From contig VXAY01002819.1 of assembly GCA_013399855.1 (NCBI GenBank), positions 268,692-332,691 of the forward strand: a stretch of DNA of 64,000 nt. Direction: 5' to 3'. Every line of letters begins with the position of its first letter. The stretch's first letter is position 1. Below the pieces are notes generated by a model that was not told the DNA's origin, did no database searches, and worked only from the letters and a program-made list of their open reading frames with translations. The position numbers and the translations under genes are program-made. Positions 47,546-58,622 of this stretch are shown here, piece by piece. Origin of the DNA: Oxyruncus cristatus. Taxonomy: Eukaryota; Chordata; Aves; Passeriformes; Cotingidae.

Positions 47546-50500
47546 AATAATAACTGGGAGGGGGAGAGAGAGAGAGACCTGGCTTGTGGGAAGGAGTGGA
47601 TGGACAGAGCTGGGGCTTCCATCTCTTGCAGTGCCTTGAAACACAGCCACGCTCCTGTCTGAGCCTGGCACCCCCCTCTGCCCTGTGTCCCCACAGGGTA
47701 TGGAGCAGGGACGACTCTACTGATGCCACGGGCGCTCGCAGGGTGGGGTGCCCTGGCAGCATGCCACACACAGTGTGGCCAGTGCTGCTTGTCCCACTGG
47801 TGGGTGATCCCAGAGCCATGTCCGCTGGTCTGCGCTGCACTCAGCCCCTCTCAAAGGCTTCCAAGGCTGCTTATTTTAGGCAGCAGTATAAAAATATCAG
47901 GGCCGGTCCTAAAGGGAGATAAATCAACCCAGAGGTCAGCAAAGCTGACGCTGTGTGTCTTTTGAAGTTGTCTTGCCGCTATCCCAAAGGTTTCCAGGGG
48001 AAGGCGCAGTGCTCTGGAGCAGCCCTTGCACTTGGTATCCTGCGCTGGTTGTAGGGGCATTCAGGGGATGTGGCCTGGAAACCTAAGTTGTGCTGTAAGT
48101 ACAGTCTGAGCTTAAGTTAAATGTAGGGAATGTGTCTGGCCCCTGGGCTTGCTGTTCCCTTGCCTTTGGGACTTTGATCTCGTGTTTCCACCTTTGAGCA
48201 GTGGCAGGGATACAGTAGGGACACAGGGGCTTGAACTGGTGGCAATTAGAGGGGTCCCATCCCAAAGCCTCAGCACTGTCCCCTGATGGCTCGTGGGACC
48301 AGGGTGTTGGGCTGGTTTGGCATTTGCTGTCCTGCTTGGGCAGCCCTGGGTAAGGGAGGGCAGGAGGCACTGGGGGGTTCCCCCATCTCTGCCTCTGGTC
48401 CTGGTTTTCTGCTGCTGGAGTTGATGGTGCCCCAGCCCTGCTCTGGGCACTGAGCAGAGCTCTGGGGAGCTGCAGAGCCGTGGGATGCCTTTGGGCAGAG
48501 GCTGGTGGCTGGAGGGGAAGGGCGGGGAGCAGTGGGAGGGTGCAGTTTGCCCTTCCTGGTGCCCCCAGGTGTGGTTTGTGGGCGGGCAGGAGCAGCGTCT
48601 CAGCCTGGCAGAACTGGGACACTGGCACTGCCCAGGGACCATCCGCGGGGGCTGGAGCCTGGGCTGGAGGAGCAGGAAGCTCCCTGTCACCAGACCAGCC
48701 ATCAAGGCAGGCCCAGACAGTGATGCCATCTGCTCCTGACCTGGAGAAGGGGCACTCTGGCAGTGCAGGCACTTTGTAGCAGCCGCTTTTATGCCGTGTC
48801 AGGTGGTGTCCTGCCCTGACACTGGGGCAGGGTCCAGCACAGGCTCCGTGCAGCTGGGCTCTGGCTGAGTCAGCAGCACCACGGCAGCACGGGGGCACTC
48901 AGAGCTGCTGGGTAGGACAGCCGCCTGCCTGGGCTGTGCCAGCCCCAAACCCACCGCTCCTGCCCAGGTAGGGCCCTCTGCAGGGCCCTCACTGGTGCTG
49001 GGACTGCTTGGGGTGCTTCAAGGCAGCTCAGGGAAGCACAGGAGACATTTGGGTCATGGGCACATCAAGGCAGAGCACAGGAGATGCCTTTGCAATGTCA
49101 TTGTGACCCTGGCAGCTCTCCCAGCAGACACTCATTGGACTTTCTTTCACCTCTTTGATGCAAGTGTTTCCATAGCCCTAAGAAGAGCCTGGGGTTTTTC
49201 CATCCCCCTTTCTCACCTACAGACAGGGAAGAAGAACCATCTACAGAGACCCTCATGCTATGCTGGAACCTCCTTTACCCAGTGCTCACTGATCAGAGTG
49301 CCTGCTGTGCTGGGTACCTTCAGTGAGCACCAAAAACATCCTGGGGACCCAGCCCACACCCACAGAGGTGGGAATCCCAAGGAAATTTGCCAAAATGAAG
49401 AAAGAAAAAGGAGAAGCCCCATTCAGCTAGCTAGTGCATGTCTTCCCCAGTCCCACCTGACCTGGGAAGCTCTGAACCACCCCGCTGGCAGTGGATGTGG
49501 CAGCAGTGGCCAGTCAATGTCCTGGCCATCTCTGCCCATGAGTAAGGGGAGCATAGCTGGCCACGAGCCCCAGCTCCACATTGTGCTGCACCCTCATCCT
49601 CCTCATTTATCTCTTGCTGGCTCAGGGCTTTACACCCCCGGCATCCACAACTGCCTTCACAATTACTTATTGATCCCTTGTCAGGATGATTTCTTTGCTG
49701 ATGGGGCGCTGAAGCATGTGGAGCAACAGAGAAGAGATGTTCAAAACGAAGGAGCAAAGGTGTGAGGAGGGTGAGCAGCTCTTGCACAGATGTGATCACA
49801 GCAAGAAACAGCAAAAACTGTCCTGAGCTTCAACATCCTGCAGAGACGACTGGGATCTCCTTTCCATTGCTTCAATAACTCACCTGCTGAGCCTGAAAAC
49901 TACTCTCCAGGTTGCCTCTGGGCCACTGCCAGTTGCCCTCCTGCTGTACATAGCAGTACCTGCATGGGATCAGGCAGATCCACAGCCCAGAGTTAAATCA
50001 GTGGACAACTAAGCCAAAGATTCCCTTTTACAGCATCCCAGCCCCTCAACCCGTATCAGAGCCCTTCTCCTCCCCCCTCCTCTTTTTTCTGCTCTTCTTG
50101 CCCTTTGGCTTGGTGCCTCCCTGACTTACTGTGGTGCTGGGGACACCGTGTTTTGGATGGCAGAGCCTGTTTCCATGAGGAAATGCCTTTGCAGGGCAGT
50201 CCCATGGGCCAGCCATGTCTGGGATGTGGTGCCAGCCAGGCAGTGTCTGTGCCGGAAGGGGATTTGCATCTTCAATATTTCTTCATGCTCTTTTCCAGTC
50301 TCAGAGCAACTGCCAGAACAGATCAGGTTGCAGCACACCTATTCCAGGCTCCCGCCTCGGAGCAGCTGAAAGCAAATACTTCCAGAGGCTGAGCAAGAGC
50401 TCCCAGCTAGAGAGCTGTGCCTTCCTGTGGGCGAGGAGCAGTGACCCTGGCTGGGGCTGGGGGCTGGTCTCCTCTCTGGCTTACCTGCCATGGTTCTCTG

Positions 50501-50989
50501 CCTTGCATGACTTGCTCGTGTGTCCCCACCACGCTGAGACATCCTTCTCATCTTCTGCCTGTTTCTCCCCCATTCCTTCACCCTCCTGTGCTGCTTCTGG
50601 AGGATTTGGGGCCAGGACAGGACACAAGGACAGCCCTCTGCACTGTGGCAGTGTTTTCAAGTCTCCACCCGCCGGCTCTGTGCCTACCAGCCAGCCCTGG
50701 CACTGTTCAGGGCTCCCTCTTTGTTTTCTTCTTACCAACATGGAGCAGAGTAATGGCAGGAAGAAAACCACCTCCTCTGCCTGATGCTCCCACCCGTTGC
50801 TGCCCATGCCTGGGCAGGAGGGAGAAGGGCAGCTGCTGCAATGCTGCACTCCGGGGACTGGGTGGGAAGAGAGGAGGAGGTGGAGCAGGTGGGATGAGGA
50901 GAAGGGAGAGACGAATAAAAAGGGGCCCACAAATGCGCGCTGGACACAGGGGAATGATGGAGAGAGGAGGAGATGGGCACGAACGTGTT

Positions 50990-51185
50990 TGGCAAATTAA
51001 AGCCGCTCCCTTTGTTTTGCCGCTTTGCAGATAGCTACAGGAACACTTAGTGCAGAGCCCGGGGTCTGGATAAGAAACTCTTTTAGCAGCAGGAAAGGTT
51101 GTTAAATATTTATTTGTAAACCTGGAGTCTTTATCTCTAAAATGTAGTCAAGTTCAATAAAATTTGATTTAGCTGGAGCAGCTTA
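50990..51185. promoter_or_regulatory. candidate conserved non-coding element in intron 1
   Basis: It contains CAAATTAAAGCC, CCTTTGTTTTGCC (SOX-like), CAGATAGC, TTAAATATTTATTTGTAAACC (adjacent Fox-like sites) and CAATAAAATTTGATTTAGC. A discrete AT-rich island flanked by GC-rich DNA, with no coding potential. Confidence 0.3.
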
Positions 51186-52504
51186 GAGGAGATGAGAGCA
51201 TGGGCACTGAGAGTTGTGTCTCATTGGCTTTTTATGAAGCCATCAGGGCAGAGATGGGGGTGAGCTCATGGCTGGACCTGCACCTACACCGTAGCCCAGT
51301 GAGGATGCCCAGCACTGCTGGGGTCTGGCTCACTCCTGTGCGGAGCTGGGAGCACCAGGTCAGCTCCTGCAGGGACGGACAGGGTGGGGACACTGAGCCC
51401 CTAGAACACTGCAGGCTTCCCCCCTCCCCGCTGGGATATGGCTCGCTTTGTCCTAAATTGCCTGTTGTCGCTCGATGCTCCCAGAGGCATCTGGTTCAAG
51501 GGTGAACGTCTCCTGCACGGTAATTTATGGCTGCCAGGTGGGCTTAGAGCTGACTCAGGCATTTTTGCCGCTCACTTGCTGTCAGTGCAGCAGATCGCTC
51601 AGTGCCGAGGAGCACCGACCCTGCAGTGAGCTGGGGACAGCCCAGGGACAGCGGTGACAGTGGCTGCCCAGCCCTTGAGGCATCCTCAGGAGCACACCCA
51701 GGGGCAAAGCCTGGGCTCCCTTTTGGGTCATCACCCAGTTTTGGTTTTCCCAGGGCTGTTCCTCCCACACCAGGGCAGCCTGTGCCTCTCACAAGGGAGC
51801 GAACCCCACCCATGTCAGCGCCCCAGCCCAGCCCCAGGCTGCATTTCCAGGCACCGGCCCAGAATAGTATCTTTCCTCCCAGTGCTGAGCCCAGCCAGAG
51901 ACACTCAGCAGGTCCTGCTGTATTTAGCAGCGAGGCAGTGCACTCCAGTGCATCCATCTGCGCCTCTTGGCTGAGTCCGGCACCTTCCTGGGGGAAGGGA
52001 CTGTACTTCGGAGCCCTCAGCCCTGGGCAGCAGGTGGTGAAGACAGGGGTCAGTGGCTGCCATGGCTCTGAGCATGAGTTCTGTGCTGGGTTTGCTCGTT
52101 GCCTGAAGGCAGTGAGTCTGGCAGCTGCTGCTTTTTTTATCGATTCTTTTTTTGTGTGTGAGGAAGGAGAGCCGTGCTCGTGCCAGAGGGCTGCAGCTCT
52201 CCCAGGCTGGGCTCTGCATCACGGTCACGGCCTGTTCTGCCTGGCAGCGCGTTCTGGGGCCATGGCTGGCACCCTGGAGGGGTGCTTGGACATGTTTCAG
52301 AGTCCTCCTCAGAGTAAATCTGGGAGGGGCTTGTGGAAAGCCCTACTTGCAGGTGGCAATGGGGAGGGACCACCACCATCTCTCCCCCAGTGACACCAAG
52401 CCCTGTCCCCACAGTCACCCATGCCCTTCAAGGCAGCTGCAGCCCCCACCCACAGCCCCAGCGCAGGGGGCTGTAAAGGCACACATGGGCTGTTGACCCA
52501 CAGC

Positions 52505-52800
52505 TCACACAAAAATCAATTTGAGTCATTTTTAGAAGGGCATCTCTTAATATCCACCTCACCTTGAGGCACAACTATTCCTCTGCAAATCAGGCAGAGG
52601 TAAATGGGAACCAGAAGTGATTTAAAGCTCATCTTAGCTCAGAATTTTCCAGCTTATTTATTGTCTTTCTCCCAAAGCTCTTCTGTGACTCTGGCTATTA
52701 AGATTACGGATGTTTTTGTCGGGGATTGTATTTATCACGGATTTAAATTTAGTTGAGAACTAATAAGATGTGAGGTGTGTCTAGACTTCAATTCTGCACA
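52505..52800. promoter_or_regulatory. candidate conserved non-coding element in intron 1
   Basis: An AT-rich island with CAATTTGAGTC, CTTAATATCC, TTATTTATTGTC, CTATTAAGATTACGG and GATTTAAATTTAG. Otherwise featureless; enhancer potential is inferred from composition. Confidence 0.25.
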
Positions 52801-54680
52801 AGCGGGCTGTGCTCGTCGGTAACACCTCACAGATTCTGCTTCATTCATCCATCGCCTCTTTGCTTACATTTTACTCATCAACACCGCACAGCTTTGGCTC
52901 TGCCGAGGCCGGAGCAGGGATGACAGCGATGAACCAAAGGTGCTGGAGGTGCAGTCCCCCTCCTGCTGGTGGAGAGACAGGATTGGGCCCACAGGAGCTT
53001 GGGCTGCAGGATCTGTGTGTGGGGTCCTGTGGCAGAATTTGGCTCTCCCCCCTCCCCATGCCCGGCACACGCAGGCAGAGCAGAGGTTTTGGCCCAGCAC
53101 ACAGCCAAATAAGGCCAGTGCCTGGCACACTAATGAGCTGAGTGGTTTCAGCCCTGCTATAATTAAGCCCCTCAGACTGTATTTTGTTTTGCACGCCGTG
53201 TTTTGCTGTCTTTGATGGCTCTCTCACCGCGGCTGTGAGGAACACGAGTTGGTTGCTGAGGAACACAGGCGGGAGGCTGCGGGAGCCAGTGCACGTTTAC
53301 AAGCGGGTGGAAGAGCAAGTGCCCCCGAGAAGCTCCCGGCCACAGGGAGAGGTGGCACAGGGACCCCCTGGCAGCTCAGCCCCAGCTGGGGCTGCAGCAC
53401 GAGCCTAGGGAGAAAATCCATGTGCCAACCAGGGTGCCATCCTGGCTCCGTGGCACCTGCACGTTTCCCCAGCGGGCCCTGGCCCCGACCCCACCCCAGT
53501 GGCATTGCAGCAGTAGCAGCAGCCCCACTTGTCTCTGTACAGCTGCCCAACACCAGGGAGGTGATGACATGGGAGATGATGGATTGTAAATGCACGGCAA
53601 ATGACTCTTTGCAACCTGGCCCAGGCCCAAGCAATCCCACTGAAAATGCTTCCACCGGACTGGGACGTGCTGGCCTGGGGCCAGCAGGAGGGAGCTCGGC
53701 ACCACTGCCAGGGGAGCTGGTGGGATCAGCTCCCGTCCCTGCACCTCTTCACTTTGTGGGTGATGTGCTCAGTGTGGTCCTCAGTGAGCAGCAGAGGGAG
53801 CGGGGAAAAGGGATGGAGTAGGACAGCAAACTGGGAGGAAACCACAGAGGGTTTTTCTGTGGGGACTCCAGGCCCTCACAACCCATTGTGCCAAGGATAG
53901 TGGTTTCCCAGATGGGGCTGGTGGACATTTTTATGGCCAGTCCATCATCTTCCATCCTTGCATCGGGCAAAGAAATTTTGAATAATTTTTGGGGAACAAA
54001 AGTTATCCTTGGGTCATATATCTGTATGAAATGTTGAATGTGAGCAGATGCAATAACAGGAACGCACAGAATGTGTACCAGCCCATAAATAGTGCTGAGC
54101 AGGGAAAGTAACGTACAGGATATACAGTGATGGATACAAATGGAGCCAGTGGAAGTAATGGATTGGGTGTGTTCGGCGATAGCCATAAATAGCATTAGTG
54201 GGAGCAGTGCAGAGAGAAACATAACAATAGATATAAACATGGGCTGGAGTAGTCTTAGATCTAATATACAATATTAATATGATTTGATTCCTCACAATAG
54301 CTTGAACAAGGAAATAAATGCAACAGAGGCAGTGTGACAGGGAGTGTCCGGTTCCGCCTGCCAGTGGGCTGGCAGGGCTGGGGCACAAGCCAGACCATGA
54401 ACTCCCCAGGGAGGTCTCCCAGCCCTCCCCAGGGATGGCAGCAGGAGGCTGGGTCTCTCCCAGCTGAGACCAGGCAGCCTCCCTGTGCCCCGCAGCCCCA
54501 CCCTGGACCTGAGTTCAGGCTCCAGCGCGCTCTGTAGGGAGTGTCTGACCAGTTGCTGTGTCTCAGGGGGAATGGTGTGGGTCTGCCCTTGCAGCCTGGC
54601 ACGGTAGGAGTAAAGGACTGGTCCTGGGGGCACACACAGAGAGCGGCTGCTCTGCCCAGAGCACAGAGGAAGGGGTCTGG

Positions 54681-55119
54681 TTCCCACAGAGCTGTCGCCG
54701 TTGCCGACCCCAAGCGGGGTTCCCCCAGATGCTCGATCCCGTGCTCAGCTACTCTGTGTTTGCAAAGCAGCCTTTATATTCAAGCTCCATCTACAGGGAA
54801 CGGAATAATTTCAAGAGCTTAAAATAGGATGTAGATAGATGTGTTTCATATTAAATTATTTTTTTTAAGAAGCTGAGGAAGCTGTCTGACACAGATTCCT
54901 TCCCACAGAGCTGTCGCCGTTGCCGACCCCAAGCGGGGTTCCCCCAGATGCTCGATCCCGTGCTCAGCTACTCTGTGTTTGCAAAGCAGCCTTTATATTC
55001 AAGCTCCATCTACAGGGAACGGAATAATTTCAAGAGCTTAAAATAGGATGTAGATAGATGTGTTTCATATTAAATTATTTTTTTTAAGAAGCTGAGGAAG
55101 CTGTCTGACACAGATTCCT
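54681..55119. repeat. perfect 219-bp tandem duplication before the LINGO1 coding exon
   Basis: Copy 1 (54681-54899) and copy 2 (54900-55118) are identical base for base, including an eight-T run, and the match runs one further base. Similarity stops abruptly on both sides. Absence of any difference means either a very recent duplication or a false duplication made by the assembler. It ends about 250 bp before the splice acceptor and affects no exon I can see. Confidence 0.97.
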
Positions 55120-55320
55120 CAAGGCTTTCCACTCGGAAGTCTGTGCACGTTCAATCAGCAAGTGGAAAGTCGGGGGGTGGAGAGGAGAGATGGTCTTGTA
55201 GCCAAAGGGCTGGATTTCAGCTGGAAAATTAGAACCTCTGCTCTGCACTGGCCATGCCTTTCCCCCTAATGTCGTCTCTGCCAGGACAGTAAAACCTTTT
55301 GCTGTGGCCGTGCCCATCCT

Positions 55321-55370
55321 TTGCTCATGTCCACCTTGCTGTTTCTCTCCCCCCTGTTACCTGCAGGTGA
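55321..55370 (+). other. LINGO1: LINGO1 splice acceptor with donor-like sequence directly after it
   Basis: A pyrimidine-rich tract (about 55341-55359) leads to CTGCAG at 55361-55366, a strong acceptor. The exon then begins GTGAGA, so CAG/GTGAGA also looks like a donor: a dual-specificity (recursive-type) junction. Confidence 0.85.
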
Positions 55371-55378
55371 GAGATAGG

Positions 55379-57220
55379 ATGGTAGCTGGGGAGGCGAGTA
55401 TGCGCAGCCCAATCCTGGCCTGCTGGCAGCCGATTCTCCTCCTGATGCTGGGATCCATCCTGTCCGGCTCCGCCACGGGCTGCCCGCCGCGCTGCGAGTG
55501 CTCTGCCCAGGAGCGCGCTGTCCTGTGCCATCGGAAGCGGTTCATGGTTGTGCCAGAAGGGATCCCGACTGAGACCAGGCTGCTGGACTTGGGCAAGAAC
55601 CGCATCAAGACACTCAACCAGGATGAATTTGCCAACTACCCTCACCTGGAGGAGCTAGAGCTAAATGAGAACATTATCAGTGCCATTGAACCTGGGGCTT
55701 TCAACAACCTCTTCAACCTCAGGACGCTGGGGCTCAGGAGTAACAGACTCAAGCTGATCCCCTTGGGGGTGTTTACTGGACTCAGCAACCTTACCAAGCT
55801 AGACATTAGTGAGAACAAAATTGTGATCCTCCTAGACTACATGTTCCAGGACTTGTACAACCTGAAGTCTTTGGAGGTGGGGGACAACGACCTTGTCTAC
55901 ATCTCCCACCGGGCCTTCAGTGGCCTCAACAGCCTGGAGCAGCTGACCCTGGAGAAATGCAACCTAACCTCCATCCCCACGGAGGCACTGTCTCACCTTC
56001 ACGGCTTGATTGTGCTGCGGCTGCGCCATCTGAACATCAACACCATCCGGGATTACTCATTCAAGAGGCTCTACCGGCTCAAGGTCCTCGAGATCTCACA
56101 CTGGCCCTACCTGGATACTATGACATCCAACTGCCTCTATGGGTTGAACCTGACCTCCTTGTCCATCACCCACTGCAACCTGACGTCCATCCCGTATGTG
56201 TCAGTGAGGCACTTGGTTTACCTCCGATTCCTGAACCTGTCCTACAATCCCATCGTCACCATCGAGGGCTCAATGCTCCATGACCTGCTCAGGCTCCAGG
56301 AGATCCAGCTGGTGGGAGGGCAGCTCACCACAGTTGAGCCCTTCGCCTTCCGTGGCCTCAATTACCTGCGCATCCTGAATGTGTCGGGGAACCTGCTGAC
56401 CACCCTGGAGGAGTCAGCTTTCCATTCGGTGGGCAACCTGGAGACGCTCATCCTCGACAACAACCCCTTAGCCTGCGACTGTCGGCTGCTCTGGGTTTTC
56501 CGGCGGCGATGGAGGTTGAACTTCAACAAGCAGCAGCCCACGTGCTCCACCCCTGAGTTTGTCCAGGGCAAGGAGTTCAAAGACTTCCCTGACGTCCTCC
56601 TGCCCAACTACTTCACCTGCCGCCGAGCACGGATACGGGACCGCAAACCTCAGCAGATCTTCGTGGACGAAGGCCACACGGTTCACTTCGTCTGCCGGGC
56701 AGATGGGGACCCGCCGCCCGCCATCATGTGGCTCTCTCCGCGGAAGCACCTCATCTCTACCAAAACCAACGGGCGGCTCACTGTCTTCCCTGACGGCACG
56801 CTGGAGGTGCGCTACGCCCAGATCCAGGACAATGGCACCTACCTATGCATCGCCAGCAACGCGGGTGGCAACGACACCATGCTGGCCCACCTGCACGTGC
56901 GCAGCTACTCCCCAGACTGGCCCCACCAGCCCAACAAGACCTTTGCATTCATCTCCAACCAGCCCAACGAGAGCGATGCCAACAGCACGCGCGCCACCGT
57001 GCCTTTCCCCTTTGACATCAAGACTCTCATCATCGCCACCACCATGGGCTTCATCTCCTTCCTGGGTGTCGTGCTCTTCTGTCTGGTGCTCCTCTTCCTG
57101 TGGAGTCGGGGGAAAGGCAACACCAAGCACAATATCGAAATCGAGTACGTGCCACGGAAGTCTGACGCGGGCATCAGCTCTGCCGACGCGCCGCGCAAGT
57201 TCAATATGAAAATGATTTAG
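55379..57220 (+). CDS. LINGO1: LINGO1, leucine-rich repeat and Ig domain-containing Nogo receptor-interacting protein 1
   Basis: This is a type I membrane protein of neurons and oligodendrocytes. In mammals it partners the Nogo receptor with p75NTR or TROY to signal myelin inhibition, and it restrains oligodendrocyte maturation. From Met at 55379 it has 613 residues (human short form 614). Signal peptide about 1-34; LRR N-cap cysteines 35, 39, 41 and 50; about 12 LRRs at 59-345; LRR C-cap with C366, C368, C389 and C414; Ig C2 domain about 418-508 with C439, W451 and C490; transmembrane helix about 549-573; a 40-residue tail with Tyr590 in the EIEYVPRK motif. Eleven N-glycosylation sequons are present, for example N137, N195, N286 and N485. 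The entire mature protein is in one exon, as in other vertebrates. With exon 1 the protein gains six residues (MRVRDR) and becomes 619. The frame also runs upstream to an AUG at 55304, but that lies in the intron. No frameshift or missing key residue is seen. Confidence 0.98.
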   Translation: MVAGEASMRSPILACWQPILLLMLGSILSGSATGCPPRCECSAQERAVLCHRKRFMVVPEGIPTETRLLDLGKNRIKTLNQDEFANYPHLEELELNENIISAIEPGAFNNLFNLRTLGLRSNRLKLIPLGVFTGLSNLTKLDISENKIVILLDYMFQDLYNLKSLEVGDNDLVYISHRAFSGLNSLEQLTLEKCNLTSIPTEALSHLHGLIVLRLRHLNINTIRDYSFKRLYRLKVLEISHWPYLDTMTSNCLYGLNLTSLSITHCNLTSIPYVSVRHLVYLRFLNLSYNPIVTIEGSMLHDLLRLQEIQLVGGQLTTVEPFAFRGLNYLRILNVSGNLLTTLEESAFHSVGNLETLILDNNPLACDCRLLWVFRRRWRLNFNKQQPTCSTPEFVQGKEFKDFPDVLLPNYFTCRRARIRDRKPQQIFVDEGHTVHFVCRADGDPPPAIMWLSPRKHLISTKTNGRLTVFPDGTLEVRYAQIQDNGTYLCIASNAGGNDTMLAHLHVRSYSPDWPHQPNKTFAFISNQPNESDANSTRATVPFPFDIKTLIIATTMGFISFLGVVLFCLVLLFLWSRGKGNTKHNIEIEYVPRKSDAGISSADAPRKFNMKMI

Positions 57221-57660
57221 CCAGGCAACAATTTGCAAATAATAATGGTGTTGTTTTGTTGGGTTTTTTTTAAAGAAAAAAATTGAACAAATAAAAAATA
57301 ATTAACAAACAGTGCTACAAACATACCGACCTCTCTCCTTCCACTCTGCCCTCCGCCCCTTGTCCAAACCCACTGCACCCACACTGTCACCACCTCTTTC
57401 TCCTTCTCTTCTTCTTTATACCAGGAAAACATTCATCCGATGTCTTCAGGACTCCTGTGTTTGTAAGGACTTTGTCTGATGGACTCTAGTGTCAGATATA
57501 ACTCTGAGAGGGGAAAAACAACAGGGTGGGGGGGAAAAAGAAAGTAAAAAGAAATAAAATCAATAAAAAGTTACGAACTTTCTTCTGTAACTTTGATTTC
57601 AGTAATTATGGATTTTTATGAAAACTTGAAATAATAAAAAACCCTATTTCCTATAGATAG
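57221..57660 (+). other. LINGO1: LINGO1 3' UTR with several poly(A) signals
   Basis: After the TAG at 57218 the sequence is T- and A-rich, with AATAAA hexamers at 57290-57295, 57553-57558, 57562-57567 and 57633-57638. The last is followed by T/G-rich sequence and a likely cleavage site near 57655. Alternative 3' ends are probable, and a longer UTR using AATAAA near 58385 cannot be excluded. Confidence 0.7.
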
Positions 57661-58568
57661 TTGGAATGCAAAATCTCGACTTCTTGATCTGTCCAGTTCT
57701 GTACCTGGCAAGCGCTCACTTTCTCACCACAGAGGCACTTCCCAGACACCTTGCCAAGAGCAGCCCCAGGCCAGGGTGAATCTCCCACCAACACCAAGTG
57801 CACCTCCTGCAGTGTCCTAGGCCCTGCATGGCACCAACAGGAGTTTGACTTTTCTTCCCAAGGACCAGCTGTGGTTTTATAGCCAGTTCCCCTGCCCGTC
57901 CCCAGAGCCTGGGGAGCGGGGGCTGTGACGCTGATGTTTGCAAGCAGCAATGGAGCTGGGCTGTGTTTTCCTGCCCTTTGTGCTGGGAGGAGGATGCAGA
58001 GCCCATTGTAGGGCAGGGGGCAGCTGGCTGTGCCCGTGGCAGGGCTGGGGATCCTGCTGCTCACATGGGGAGAGGATTTTCTGTTGGCCTTTACCAGCAG
58101 GACCGTGGTGTCTCCTCTCCGATATGGGACAAGCTGGCTCCTGTGCTCTGGACAGCTGTCCCCGTGGCAGGGAGGCAGCACTTCCATTGACAGCACCCCC
58201 GTAGGTGTCTCCAGTACCTGGTACCCCACAGCCAGAGCAGCTCCAGTGCTGCTCCCCATCTGCCTGCAATGACTCTCATGGTGGCTTTGGGACCTGATCG
58301 CTGGCAGCCAGACCCTCAAGCACCCTCGGGCACATCGAAGGGAATTCAGCTTCCAGGCTCCCAGGAGACTTTGTCAGAAAAAAAATAAAATTGCATAGGT
58401 CAGTAAACACATGCACAGTCTGAGCCAGACGACAGGCACAGGCTGTAACACACTGTCTGCTGGTCTAGCTGCAGTGTGCCCATCAATGTGGGGTCTGATC
58501 AGCAGCAGCAACCTACCTTTGCTCAGCTCTGGGGCTTGGATCAGGAGGTCTGGAAGGTCTGCGCTGTC

Positions 58569-58622
58569 TCACAGAACCATAGGATGGGTTGGGTTGGAAG
58601 GGACCTTAAAGATCCTCTCATC
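58569..58622 (-). mobile_element. CR1 LINE 3'-end fragment, very short
   Basis: On the plus strand the bases read CAGAACCATAGGATGG, then GGTTGGAAGGGACCTTAAAG, the unmistakable reverse complement of the CR1 3' terminus. Only about 50 bp remain. Confidence 0.85.

Larger units (their letters stand above)
40982..55366 (+). other. LINGO1: LINGO1 intron 1 (about 14.4 kb)
   Basis: The intron begins GTAAGC and ends in a strong pyrimidine tract plus CAG. It carries no recognisable exon of another gene. Apart from the items listed separately, it consists of GC-rich sequence with chance frames and AT-rich islands. Weak sites include a CTCF-like GCAGCAGAGGGAG at 53788-53800 and a short GA repeat at 47561-47577. 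Additional alternative 5' exons cannot be excluded from sequence alone. Confidence 0.7.

Noticed and set aside
54000..54300. Two CCATAAATAG-like words considered as SRF/MEF2 sites
   Set aside because: Each departs from the CArG consensus by a base in the conserved GG, and the surroundings are otherwise unremarkable.
55304..55378. Upstream in-frame AUG that would add 25 residues to LINGO1
   Set aside because: The added peptide is encoded by the pyrimidine tract and acceptor of intron 1 and would need intron retention. It resembles nothing in LINGO1 orthologs.
56559..57209. 216-codon second frame inside the LINGO1 exon
   Set aside because: Shadow of the LINGO1 reading frame; Ser/Pro/Arg-rich and without its own signals.
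57651..58319. 222-codon minus-strand open frame after LINGO1
   Set aside because: No recognisable domain, low-complexity segments, no promoter or splice context. Length is within chance for GC-rich DNA.
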